Origin: Microbacterium sp.
Lineage (GTDB): Bacteria > Actinomycetota > Actinomycetes > Actinomycetales > Microbacteriaceae
Direction: 5' to 3'
Length of the DNA stretch: 16,283 bases
NCBI GenBank assembly: GCA_029267645.1
Contig: JAJUIM010000013.1
Span: forward strand, 1 to 16,283
Under the pieces are notes generated by a model, which was not told the DNA's origin, made no database searches, and worked only from the letters and a program-made list of their open reading frames with translations. Shown here in pieces: positions 1 through 6,417 of the stretch; the first letter of the stretch is position 1; every line of letters starts with the position of its first letter. The translations under genes and the position numbers were made by a program.

Positions 1-602
1 CCGTCGTCGGTCGCGACGACCGTGTACTCGCCCGCGGGGGCGACGACGCCAGAGTCCGCGCCCGTGTCGAGGCGGAAGCGCTCGACGATCTCGCCCGCGT
101 CGAGCGCTTCCATGTCGAGCGCGACGGCCTCGCCGGATCCCTCGAAGAAGATTCCGGTCGGTCCCGACGTCGAAAGCGGCGGCCCCGTGACGACCGCGGG
201 GCCGGATCCCTCGACGACGCCCTCGACCGCGGGCTCGCCGCGGTAGAAGTGGAAGTGGTCGCCGTGATCCCAGCTCCACGCGCCGCCGTCGACGACCTCG
301 AGGCCCGCGTCCGTCGTGACGAAGCCGTAGCGACCGTCGCTCGCGATGGCCTGCGGCGAGCCGATCGTGCCGAGGGTCTGCTCGTCGCCCGACAGCAGGT
401 CGAGCACGCCGACCTCGCCGTCCGCCGAGACCGACAGCAGGGCGCTCTGGGGCTCCGCGACCTCCTGGGCGCCCTCGCGGGCGCCGTGACCGGCGGATGC
501 GGTGGGCGAGGGGGAACCGGAGGGGGACGAGGGGGTCGCGCTCGCGCAGCCGGCGAGGGCGAGGGTCGCGGCGGCCGCGACCAGGGTGAGGCGTCGTTTC
601 AT
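1..602 (-). CDS. aztD: AztD-like zinc metallochaperone lipoprotein (C-terminus beyond left edge)
   Basis: Seen: ATG at 602 overlaps the aztB stop by 4 nt (ATGA), so the two genes are translationally coupled. About 200 residues are visible. A lipoprotein signal peptide opens with MKRR, a hydrophobic core and lipobox LAGC (Cys19), followed by a Ser/Pro/Thr-rich linker to about residue 36. Then comes beta-rich, propeller-like sequence (LLSVSADGEVGVLDLLSG) with the His cluster WDHGDHFHFY at about residues 101-110. Family knowledge: AztD proteins are beta-propeller zinc chaperones that pass zinc to the binding protein AztC, and a WDHGDHxHxY-type motif is characteristic. Inference: a membrane-anchored, extracytoplasmic zinc store or donor for the AztABC importer. 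It is co-transcribed with aztB from the Zur-box promoter. AztC is not visible and may lie beyond position 1. Alternative: another secreted metal-binding propeller, unlikely given the neighbours. Confidence 0.82.
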   Translation of the reverse strand, partial: MKRRLTLVAAAATLALAGCASATPSSPSGSPSPTASAGHGAREGAQEVAEPQSALLSVSADGEVGVLDLLSGDEQTLGTIGSPQAIASDGRYGFVTTDAGLEVVDGGAWSWDHGDHFHFYRGEPAVEGVVEGSGPAVVTGPPLSTSGPTGIFFEGSGEAVALDMEALDAGEIVERFRLDTGADSGVVAPAGEYTVVATDD

Positions 603-1492
603 CGGGGGCTTTCCGTGACGATGGGGTGTGCTGTCGAAGGGTGCGTCCTGCGCTCCGCGCGCGCTTCGGGATCCGCCGCGTGCGCGGGCCTGCGGCGCAG
701 CGACGCCGCGACGGCGGACAGCCCCGCGAGCGCGATGGCCGACAGCGCGATCGAAGGACCCGCTGCCGTCGCCGCGTGCCACGAGACGAGCAGCCCGACG
801 ACGACGCCGCAGGCCGCCGCGAGCGCCATGGTCGATCCGATCGTGCGCGCCCATCGGCCGGCCGCGACGGCGGGCGCGATGAGCATGCCGACGACGAGCA
901 GGGTGCCCACGGCCTGGTATGAGGCGACGACGGCGAGCGTCACGAGCCCCGTGAGCATGACGTGGGCGAGTCGCGGCCGCAGCCCGAGCGTCTGCGCGAT
1001 GCGCGGATCGAAGGCGGCGGCCGTGAAGGCGCGGTGCAGCCAGCTCGCGATCGCGATCGTCACGACGAGGGCGGCCGCGAGCAGGGCGATGTCGCCCGTT
1101 GACACGGCGAGCACGTCGCCGAAGAGCATGGCCGTCGCGTCGGTCGCGAAGCTGCCCGAGTGCGACACGATGATCACGCCGAGCGAGAGCATGCCGACGA
1201 ACAGCAGACCGATGCTCGTGTCGTACGACAGCCGGCCGCGGCGCTGCAGGAACCCGATCGCGGCGCTCATGACGACGGCGCTCGCGGCCGCACCGAGCAC
1301 GGTCGGGGCGCCGATGAGCGTCGTGATCGCGACGCCGGGCAGCATGCCGTGCCCGATCGCCTCGCCGAGAAAGGCCATGCCGCGCGCGACGACCCACGTG
1401 CCGACGACAGCGCAGATCCCCGCGATGAGGACCCCGCCGACGAGCGCGCGCAGCATGAAGTCGGCCGCGAAGGGGTGGAGAAGCCAGGACAC
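599..1492 (-). CDS. aztB: Zinc ABC transporter permease AztB
   Basis: Integral membrane permease of the ABC-3 family (ZnuB/TroC-like), about 297 aa. It forms the channel for zinc import energised by AztA. Seen: a conserved N-terminal stretch (WLLHPFAADFMLRALVGG), then GTWVVARGMAFLGEAIGHG, which is the typical ABC-3 first cytoplasmic loop. Eight or nine hydrophobic segments follow (e.g. LLVVGMLIAPAVAAG near the C-terminus), and the tail is Arg/Ala-rich and hydrophilic. I chose GTG at 1492 because the family similarity begins at VSWLLHPF. The upstream in-frame Val codon is GTA, and a longer reading would run through the Zur box. A TAGAGT -10-like hexamer lies 8 nt upstream, so the mRNA is nearly leaderless. 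It is divergent from aztA and overlaps aztD by 4 nt. The longer reading into aztA is an antisense artefact. Confidence 0.9.
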   Translation of the reverse strand: MSWLLHPFAADFMLRALVGGVLIAGICAVVGTWVVARGMAFLGEAIGHGMLPGVAITTLIGAPTVLGAAASAVVMSAAIGFLQRRGRLSYDTSIGLLFVGMLSLGVIIVSHSGSFATDATAMLFGDVLAVSTGDIALLAAALVVTIAIASWLHRAFTAAAFDPRIAQTLGLRPRLAHVMLTGLVTLAVVASYQAVGTLLVVGMLIAPAVAAGRWARTIGSTMALAAACGVVVGLLVSWHAATAAGPSIALSAIALAGLSAVAASLRRRPAHAADPEARAERRTHPSTAHPIVTESPR

Positions 1493-1500
1493 GAGACGCC

Positions 1501-1530
1501 ACTCTACAGAGAAATGAGAACCATTATCAA
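1501..1530 (-). promoter_or_regulatory. aztB promoter (-35 TTGATA, -10 TAGAGT)
   Basis: Read on the minus strand, TTGATA (1530-1525; five of six matches to TTGACA) lies 18 bp from TAGAGT (1506-1501, TAnnnT type). The GTG of aztB begins 8 nt further on, so the transcript would have a leader of at most a base or two. The -35 lies inside the Zur box. Confidence 0.6.
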
Positions 1531-1532
1531 TT
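1512..1532. promoter_or_regulatory. Zur box (zinc-uptake repressor operator) in the aztA/aztB divergent promoter
   Basis: The core TGAGAACCATTATCA (1515-1529) is an imperfect 7-1-7 palindrome. With its A/T flanks it matches the actinobacterial Zur pattern AAATGAnAATnATTnTCATTT at all but two of the specified positions (my comparison from memory of the pattern). It is a conspicuous AT island in GC-rich DNA and is centred between the two divergent start codons. It overlaps the aztB -35-like TTGATA and abuts the aztA -10-like TACGGT. Zinc-loaded Zur bound here should block both promoters. The binding itself is inferred. Confidence 0.85.
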
Positions 1533-1537
1533 ACGGT
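1532..1537 (+). promoter_or_regulatory. aztA -10 element, leaderless start
   Basis: TACGGT (TAnnnT) is followed by exactly 6 nt and then the ATG of aztA, the spacing that puts the transcription start on the A of the start codon. It lies immediately after the Zur box. No convincing -35 was found. The GGTGGA just upstream of the ATG could alternatively serve as a weak ribosome binding site. Confidence 0.55.
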
Positions 1538-1543
1538 GGAACC

Positions 1544-2155
1544 ATGACCCCGCTCCGCGCCTCCGGCATCTGCTTCGACTACGACGGCGTCGACGTGCTG
1601 CACGACGTCGACGTCGACCTGCCCGCGGGCGCCGTGACGGCCGTGATCGGATCCAACGGATCCGGCAAGTCGACGCTCGTCGAGATCCTCGCGGGCGTGC
1701 TCGCGCCCCGGGAGGGTCGGGTCGAGCGCGACGGCGACATCGCGCTCGTCGTGCAGCGCGTGCGCGTGCCCGAGACCCTGCCGCTCACGGTGCGCGAGGC
1801 GGTCGCGATGGGCACGTGGAGCAGGCGGCGCCCGCGTCGCGCGGTGCGTGCGGCTGTCGACGACGCGCTCGACCGCGTCGGGCTCGCGGCCCACGCGCGC
1901 CGGTCGATCCACGCGCTGTCGGGCGGGCAGCGCCAGCGGGCGCTCATCGCGCAGGGCATCGCGCGCGACGCGCGGATCCTCCTGCTGGACGAGCCCGCGG
2001 CGGGCCTCGACGCCGCGAGCCGCGAGCGCACGCGGGAGATCCTGCGCGACGAGGCCGCGCGCGGCCGCGCGATCGGCTGGGTCACGCACGACGAGGAGGA
2101 CGTCCTGCGCGCCGATCACCTCGTGCACCTCGCGCATGGGCGGCGCGTGGCCTGA
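1544..2155 (+). CDS. aztA: Zinc ABC transporter ATP-binding protein AztA
   Basis: Cytoplasmic ATPase of the zinc importer, 203 aa, near the usual AztA length. Seen: Walker A GSNGSGKST at residues 36-44, Q-loop Gln71, signature LSGGQRQR at 125-132, Walker B ILLLDEP at 145-151, D-loop AGLD, and switch His182 (VTHDEED). All catalytic motifs are intact. I chose the ATG at 1544 because the domain begins directly there (MTPLRASGICFDYDG) and because promoter and Zur box sit just upstream. The open frame continues upstream to 1160 but is antisense to aztB. It is divergent from aztB and should pair with the AztB permease and the unseen AztC. No terminator is evident in the 71 bp before the next gene. 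The ATPase assignment is certain; the Azt subtype rests mainly on the aztB/aztD context and the Zur box. Confidence 0.9.
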   Translation: MTPLRASGICFDYDGVDVLHDVDVDLPAGAVTAVIGSNGSGKSTLVEILAGVLAPREGRVERDGDIALVVQRVRVPETLPLTVREAVAMGTWSRRRPRRAVRAAVDDALDRVGLAAHARRSIHALSGGQRQRALIAQGIARDARILLLDEPAAGLDAASRERTREILRDEAARGRAIGWVTHDEEDVLRADHLVHLAHGRRVA

Positions 2156-2187
2156 TCCGCTCCGGCACTTCCCAGCGCCCGGGCAAA

Positions 2188-2193
2188 TAGGAT
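2188..2193 (+). promoter_or_regulatory. -10 element of the membrane-protein pair
   Basis: TAGGAT, identical to the hexamer before the aminotransferase at 6903, sits 33 nt upstream of the ATG at 2227. Transcription would start near 2200 with a leader of roughly 25-27 nt. Unlike most units here, this gene also has a ribosome binding site, GAGGA at 2217-2221, 5 nt before the ATG. The -35 is poor. Confidence 0.45.
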
Positions 2194-2226
2194 GGGTCCG
2201 AACCCGTCGCCTTTCCGAGGATCCGC

Positions 2227-2838
2227 ATGCCGTCTCGCTCCGCCGCTTCGCGCGTCGCACGCGCGACCCTGATCCTGCGGGCGCTCTTCGCAGCCGTCGC
2301 CGCAATGGTGGTCACCTTCGTGCAGGAGCGCACGGGCATCTTCTCGGTCGCCGTCTTCGCCGCGTTCGCGATCGCGACGGGCGTCGTCTTCGCCGTCGAC
2401 GCCGCGCTCACGCGCACGTCGGCCGTCGCGAAGGGCGCGCTCGCCGCAGTGCACGTCATCGCCGGCGCGCTCTCGATCCTTCTGCCCCTCGCGCCCGCGC
2501 ACCGCTTCCACGCCGTGCTGCTCGGCTGGGCCGTCGTCGCGGGCGTCATCGAGCTCGCGGCGGGCATCGCGCGCAGGCGTGACGGATCCGCGTGGGCGCG
2601 CGACGCGATCACGGTCGGCGCCCTCACGCTCCTCCTGGCGGCCGTGACGCTCGTCGTCTCGCCCGACTACGCCCTCGACTACTTCGTCGAGGAGGCAAGG
2701 CAGGAGTTCACGCTCACCGGCACGATCATCGGCGTCGGCCTCTTCGGGGGCTGGGCCGCGATCGTCGCCGTCTATCTCGGGATCGGCGCCGTCTCGCCCG
2801 CGCCGAAGACCGCCTCCCTCACGAAGGATCCCGCATGA
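2227..2838 (+). CDS. Six-helix membrane protein, possibly HdeD/DUF308-like
   Basis: A 203-aa protein of unknown function. Seen: six hydrophobic segments at about residues 13-32, 36-61, 66-89, 93-114, 126-145 and 163-188. The N-terminus is basic (MPSRSAASRVAR) and the C-terminal tail is short and polar. An acidic loop, DYALDYFVEEARQEF, lies between helices 5 and 6. No catalytic motif is visible. Length and helix count resemble the HdeD/DUF308 family, but I do not recognise a diagnostic motif, so that is a weak guess. The start is supported by GAGGA 5 nt upstream. The next gene starts inside its stop codon (ATGA), so the two are coupled. Related Microbacteriaceae proteins carry unreliable names, which should not be taken as function. 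Confidence 0.8.
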   Translation: MPSRSAASRVARATLILRALFAAVAAMVVTFVQERTGIFSVAVFAAFAIATGVVFAVDAALTRTSAVAKGALAAVHVIAGALSILLPLAPAHRFHAVLLGWAVVAGVIELAAGIARRRDGSAWARDAITVGALTLLLAAVTLVVSPDYALDYFVEEARQEFTLTGTIIGVGLFGGWAAIVAVYLGIGAVSPAPKTASLTKDPA

Positions 2839-3167
2839 CCGACGACAAGCCCACCCGCCGCGACCTCATGAAGCCCGTGCACCTGCTCGGGTGGTCGTTC
2901 GCCGCGGCCGTGTTCGCGGGGTTCGTGACGGCGCTGTCGACGGGTGCGTTCACCGATCAGGGATCCGACATCGTCGCGAACGCGTGGCGCATCGCCGCGA
3001 TCGTCGCGGGCATCGTGTTCATCGTCGTCGTGCTGTCGCTCGCGCTCCTGCTGCTCGTGGTCGACCCGCAGGACGTCGTGAAGGAGCACGACAAGCCCGT
3101 GCTCGCGCCCGATGACGACGAGCAGGGCGAGGACGGCTCGGCCCCCGAGGCCGGATCCGCCCGCTGA
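2835..3167 (+). CDS. Small two-helix membrane protein of unknown function
   Basis: A 110-aa protein whose ATG overlaps the preceding stop by 4 nt, with AAGGAT upstream as ribosome binding site. Seen: a charged N-terminus (MTDDKPTRRDLMKP), membrane helices at about residues 17-40 and 51-76, then a hydrophilic C-terminus rich in Asp/Glu (DDDEQGEDG near residues 93-101). I recall similar short proteins with a TRRDLxKP opening in other Microbacteriaceae under misleading transporter names. At 110 aa with two helices it cannot be a transporter alone. It is probably a partner of the upstream six-helix protein, inferred only from the overlap. The unit ends in a strong hairpin 11 nt downstream. Confidence 0.8.
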   Translation: MTDDKPTRRDLMKPVHLLGWSFAAAVFAGFVTALSTGAFTDQGSDIVANAWRIAAIVAGIVFIVVVLSLALLLLVVDPQDVVKEHDKPVLAPDDDEQGEDGSAPEAGSAR

Positions 3168-3177
3168 GGCTCGAGAC

Positions 3178-3218
3178 ACGAGCGACGCCCCTGGAGCATC
3201 TCCAGGGGCGTCGCTCGT
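3178..3218. terminator. Bidirectional intrinsic terminator hairpin
   Basis: A perfect 19-bp stem (3178-3196 with 3200-3218) encloses a 3-nt loop, CAT. It lies between the stop of the rightward membrane-protein unit (3167) and the stop of leftward purB (3225). The flanking T run is short (TTG on the plus strand), but stem length and perfection are striking, and its position between convergent genes suits termination in both directions. Confidence 0.85.
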
Positions 3219-3224
3219 TGCGGC

Positions 3225-4616
3225 TCAGCGGCCGAGCTTGGCGCGCACGACGCTCTCGGCGAGGCCCGTGTAGCCCGCCGGCGTGAGGGCGCGAAGGCGC
3301 GCCTTCGCGTCGTCGCCGATGTCGAGCCCGTCGACGAACGACTGCAGCTCCTCGGCGCCGATGCGGTTCCCGCGCGTGAGCTCCTTGAGCAGCGCGTAGG
3401 GGTCGCTGATCTGCGAGCGGCCCGCGACGACCTCGGCGCGGATGACGGTCTGGATCGCCTCGGCGAGGACCTCCCAGTTGTCGTCGAGGTCGGCGAGCAG
3501 CACGTCGCGCGCGAGCGAGATCTGGTCGAGGCCGCCCGACAGGTTCGACAGCGCGAGCAGCGAGTGGCCGAATGCGACGCCGATGTTGCGCTGCGTCGTC
3601 GAATCGGTGAGGTCGCGCTGCAGGCGCGAGGTCACGAGGGTCTGTGCGAGCGTCGCGAACAGGCCGCCCGAGATCTCGAAGTTCGCCTCGGCGTTCTCGA
3701 ACTTGATGGGGTTGATCTTGTGCGGCATGGTCGACGAGCCCGTGGCGCCGGCGACCGGGATCTGCGTGAAGTAGCCGAGCGAGATGTACGTCCAGATGTC
3801 CTGCGCGAGGTTGTGCAGGATCGCGCCCGCGTGGCGGATGTGGTCGTACAGCTCGGCCTGCCAGTCGTGCGGCTCGATCTGCGTCGTGAGCGAGTTGAAC
3901 GACAGGCCGAGGGGTCCCTCGACGAACTCGCGCGTGATGTTCGGCCAGGCGACCTTGGGCTCGGCGGCGAGGTGCGCCGACCACGTGCCCGTCGCGCCCG
4001 AGAACTTCGCGAGGAACTCGGTCTGTTCGATGCGCGGCAGCACGCGCTCGAGGCGCCCTACGAAGACGCCGAGCTCCTTGCCCATCGTCGTGGGCGTCGC
4101 GGGCTGGCCGTGCGTGCGCGAGAGCATGGGCGCGTCGGCGAGGTCGAGGGCCATCGCGCGCAGCTTGTCGACGACGCCGCGGAACGCGGGCAGCCACACG
4201 TCCTGCACGGCGCGCTTGACGGTGAGCGCGTAGGAGGTCGAGTTGACGTCCTCGCTCGTGAGCGCGAAGTGCGTCAGCTCGGCGAGGTGATCGAGGCCGA
4301 GCTGGGCGAGGCGCTCGCGCACGAAGTACTCGACGGCCTTCACGTCGTGGCGCGTGACGCGCTCCTTCTCGGCGAGCCAGTCGATCTCCTTCTGGCCGAA
4401 GTCGAGGTAGGCGAGGCGCAGGCGGTCGCGCACCTCGCGCGCGAGCGGGCGCGTGCCGAAGAGGTTGTTGTCGGTGAGGTGGATGATCCACTCGACCTCG
4501 ACCTCGACGCGAGCGCGGTTGAGGCCCGCTTCGGATAGGTACTCCGAGAGGGGAGCGACGGCGGGGCGGTAGCGGCCGTCGAGCGGGCTCAGCGGCTGAG
4601 GAGGAAGAGGGTTCAC
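3225..4616 (-). CDS. purB: Adenylosuccinate lyase
   Basis: A 463-aa cytosolic enzyme of purine synthesis. It cleaves SAICAR to AICAR and adenylosuccinate to AMP, releasing fumarate. Seen: fumarase/aspartase-superfamily signature GSSTMPHKIN at residues 293-302 (catalytic-loop Ser, substrate-binding Lys/Asn), THGQPATPTTMGKE at 168-181 with catalytic His169, and TSEDVNST at about 120-127. The opening PLSPLDGRY is typical of the longer E. coli-like PurB class. I chose GTG at 4616 because GGAGGT lies 4 nt upstream and the family similarity begins just after it. The open frame to 4718 has no such support. Unlike most genes here it uses a clear ribosome binding site. It is convergent with the membrane-protein unit and shares its terminator. 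Confidence 0.97.
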   Translation of the reverse strand: MNPLPPQPLSPLDGRYRPAVAPLSEYLSEAGLNRARVEVEVEWIIHLTDNNLFGTRPLAREVRDRLRLAYLDFGQKEIDWLAEKERVTRHDVKAVEYFVRERLAQLGLDHLAELTHFALTSEDVNSTSYALTVKRAVQDVWLPAFRGVVDKLRAMALDLADAPMLSRTHGQPATPTTMGKELGVFVGRLERVLPRIEQTEFLAKFSGATGTWSAHLAAEPKVAWPNITREFVEGPLGLSFNSLTTQIEPHDWQAELYDHIRHAGAILHNLAQDIWTYISLGYFTQIPVAGATGSSTMPHKINPIKFENAEANFEISGGLFATLAQTLVTSRLQRDLTDSTTQRNIGVAFGHSLLALSNLSGGLDQISLARDVLLADLDDNWEVLAEAIQTVIRAEVVAGRSQISDPYALLKELTRGNRIGAEELQSFVDGLDIGDDAKARLRALTPAGYTGLAESVVRAKLGR

Positions 4617-4788
4617 GGGCACCTCCGGATCGAGGCGGGCATCGGGCGGTTCCAGCCTAGAGGGAACGGCGCGCGATGCCGCGTCTCGTGACGCATCAAC
4701 GTGTCCACAGGAGCGCATGTGCGCGAGTTATCTGAGGGATCCGCGCCGAGTCCGCCGCGGGAGCGCCCGGCTTCGGCATGCTCGTCCC
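4617..4788. other. Divergent intergenic region, purB / WXG-like unit
   Basis: This 172-bp gap is the longest in the window. It holds the candidate purB -10 and the near-consensus hexamer CATGCT (4777-4782), which stands 6 nt before the ATG at 4789. One GGATCC lies at 4737. I found no hairpin, RNA gene or supported small reading frame. The open frame entering at 4717 has no ribosome binding site. Confidence 0.5.
4654..4659 (-). promoter_or_regulatory. Candidate purB -10 element
   Basis: TAGGCT on the minus strand (TAnnnT type) lies 37 nt upstream of the purB GTG. Transcription would start near 4647 with a leader of about 30 nt carrying the GGAGGT site. No credible -35 was found at normal spacing. 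Confidence 0.35.
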
Positions 4789-5046
4789 ATGACGACGAGC
4801 GACCATGACGCGGCCCGCCTGCTCTGGCAGGCGAGCGACCAGATGAGACAGGCGACGGAGGAGATGCGCGTCGCGCGCGTCACGATGCAGGCCGTCGCGG
4901 GCGAGATGGGGTGGCGCGCGAGCGCCGCCGTCGCCTTCCAGAACCGCCTCACGACGGCGATCGAGCGCGCGGGCGAGGCCATGATGCGCTGCTCTGACGA
5001 GGCCGACGTGCTGCTCGCGAACGGCAACAGGGCGATGCTGCCATGA
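4789..5046 (+). CDS. Small WXG100-like helical protein
   Basis: An 85-aa, entirely hydrophilic, helix-forming protein. Seen: helix one at about residues 5-38 (LLWQASDQMRQATEEMRVAR), a turn at GEMGWRASAAVAF (38-50), and helix two at about 51-78. Trp42 followed by a small-residue turn and AAxxF mimics the WXG turn of ESX/WXG100 proteins, although Gly is replaced (WRA). There is no signal peptide and no canonical YxxxD/E secretion signal. I chose ATG 4789 over the in-frame ATG at 4717 because the hexamer CATGCT stands exactly 6 nt upstream (leaderless) and the upstream residues are low-quality and Arg-rich. Its stop overlaps the next start (ATGA). Inference: a partner or chaperone for the downstream hydrolase. 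I am confident of the gene and moderately confident of WXG kinship. Confidence 0.72.
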   Translation: MTTSDHDAARLLWQASDQMRQATEEMRVARVTMQAVAGEMGWRASAAVAFQNRLTTAIERAGEAMMRCSDEADVLLANGNRAMLP

Positions 5047-6410
5047 GCCTCGACGTGACGCAGGGATCCGTCGTCGCGGTCGATCCCGACGAGCTGCGCG
5101 CGATCGCCGCCCGCCTCGAGCAGGTCGTCGCGGCCGCAGACTGGGCGGTCGGCTGCGCGCGGCGTTCCGAGTCGCTGCAGGCGCAGCTGCCGCTCGACCG
5201 GGCGGTGTTCTGGACGGGCGCCGGCGCGGGCCGCGACAGCTGCCTCGCGGTGTACGACGAGGCCACCGAGCTCGTCGCGGCGCTGCGGCTCGCGGGCGAC
5301 ACCTACGAGGCGATGGAGCTGCAGACCCTGCTCACGATGCACGGCGACGGCGCCCGCACGGCAGACGGCGGCGCTGCGAGGGATCAGCTCGAGGCGCTCG
5401 CCGAGCGCAACCCCGAGGCGTGGCGCGAGGCCGTGAGCCTGCACAAGGAGTGGCTGCTGGGCTCGGGCCGCGACCTCGCCGACCACTTCGACAGCCCCGG
5501 CCTGCCCGGCGCCGAGGCCATGGCGGGCCTCGTGCTCGGCATGATCGGCATGCGGCTCGCGACCGGCATGGGGCGCGGATCCGAGGGCGAGCCCGAGCGC
5601 GCCAGGCGCCGGGCGGGCGCCGTGCCGGGAGTCTCCGACCGCGTCGTCCCGATGCGGGTCGAGCGCCTCGTGCGGCGCGACGCGGCGCCCGCTGGGCTCG
5701 CCGAGTCGATCTCGCGGATCCCGAACGGCGAGGTCGACGACGGCAGGAGCGGCGCGCGCGTGCGCGTCGATCGCTACACGATGCCCGACGGATCCGAGCG
5801 CTTCGTCGCCTACCTGAGCGGCTCGCGCGGCGCGCCGTGGGAGACATCGGAGCCGTTCGGCTGGCGCCAGAACCTCGCGCTCTATCAGGGCGAGGCCGAA
5901 TCGGAGGGCTACGACTTCGCCCTCGAGGCGCTCGAGCGGGCGGGCGCGACGGAGGGGGCCGTCGTCGACGTCACGGGCTTCTCGCAGGGTTCGATGATCG
6001 CCCAGCGCCTCGCGACCGACAGCGCCTTCGACGTGCAGCACGTCACGACGATCGGCGCCCCGCTGCGCGTGCCGATGGGGGAGCAGGTGACGTCGCTCAC
6101 GCTCGCCCACGAGGACGACCCCGTGGCGGCGCTCGCCGACGGCGGATCCCCCGCTCGCCTCGGCGACGACGACAGCCTCGTCATCTCGCGCGCGTACGAG
6201 GAAGCGCGCACGGGCCTGCTCGAGTGGGACGTCGCGGCGCACCGCGTGAGCGCGTACGCCGAGACGGCGGCGATCTTCGAGGAGTCGGGCGATCCCCGCG
6301 CCGAGAGCGTGCGGGCCTACTTCGCGCGCCTCGCCGAGGCCGCCGAGGTCGAGACGTTCTTCTTCCACGCCCCGGGCGCCGACGAGGGCGCGCGCAGGAC
6401 GGAGTTCTGA
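5043..6410 (+). CDS. WXG-like N-terminal region fused to an alpha/beta-hydrolase-like domain
   Basis: A 455-aa protein overlapping the previous gene by 4 nt. Seen: an N-terminal helical region (about 15-100) with a WXG-type turn, FWTGAGAGRDSC, at Trp57-Gly59. A linker region (about 100-215) includes a hydrophobic stretch near 158-176 (AMAGLVLGMIGMRLATGM). The C-terminal domain (about 220-430) begins at RIP and VRVDRYTMPDGSERFVAYLSG and carries the nucleophile elbow GFSQG (312-316, Ser314). Asp358/Asp359 in HEDDPV and His400 in AAHRVSAY are plausible acid and base. Family knowledge: actinobacteria encode many such helical-hairpin plus serine-hydrolase proteins, mostly uncharacterised. Inference: a serine esterase or lipase working at or beyond the membrane, with the 85-aa protein as partner. 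No signal peptide is present, so export would need a type VII-like route, which is unproven. Confidence 0.85.
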   Translation: MSLDVTQGSVVAVDPDELRAIAARLEQVVAAADWAVGCARRSESLQAQLPLDRAVFWTGAGAGRDSCLAVYDEATELVAALRLAGDTYEAMELQTLLTMHGDGARTADGGAARDQLEALAERNPEAWREAVSLHKEWLLGSGRDLADHFDSPGLPGAEAMAGLVLGMIGMRLATGMGRGSEGEPERARRRAGAVPGVSDRVVPMRVERLVRRDAAPAGLAESISRIPNGEVDDGRSGARVRVDRYTMPDGSERFVAYLSGSRGAPWETSEPFGWRQNLALYQGEAESEGYDFALEALERAGATEGAVVDVTGFSQGSMIAQRLATDSAFDVQHVTTIGAPLRVPMGEQVTSLTLAHEDDPVAALADGGSPARLGDDDSLVISRAYEEARTGLLEWDVAAHRVSAYAETAAIFEESGDPRAESVRAYFARLAEAAEVETFFFHAPGADEGARRTEF

Positions 6411-6417
6411 CCCCGCG

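Noticed and set aside
249..1517. Long plus-strand open frame across aztD/aztB
   Set aside because: Antisense shadow of the GC-rich minus-strand genes. The translation is low-complexity Ala/Arg/Ser, while the minus-strand frames have clear family motifs.
1160..1543. Upstream extension of the aztA frame
   Set aside because: Runs antisense through aztB and across the Zur box. ABC similarity and the promoter both place the start at 1544.
3564..4538. Open frame on the plus strand across purB
   Set aside because: Arg/Glu/Val-rich shadow of purB with no start signal or domain.
4617..4718. N-terminal extension of purB to 4718
   Set aside because: No ribosome binding site there. GGAGGT 4 nt before the GTG at 4616 and family alignment support the shorter form.
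4717..4788. Earlier ATG for the WXG-like protein
   Set aside because: The extra 24 residues are Arg-rich and unlike the rest, and the -10-like hexamer with 6-nt spacing points to 4789.
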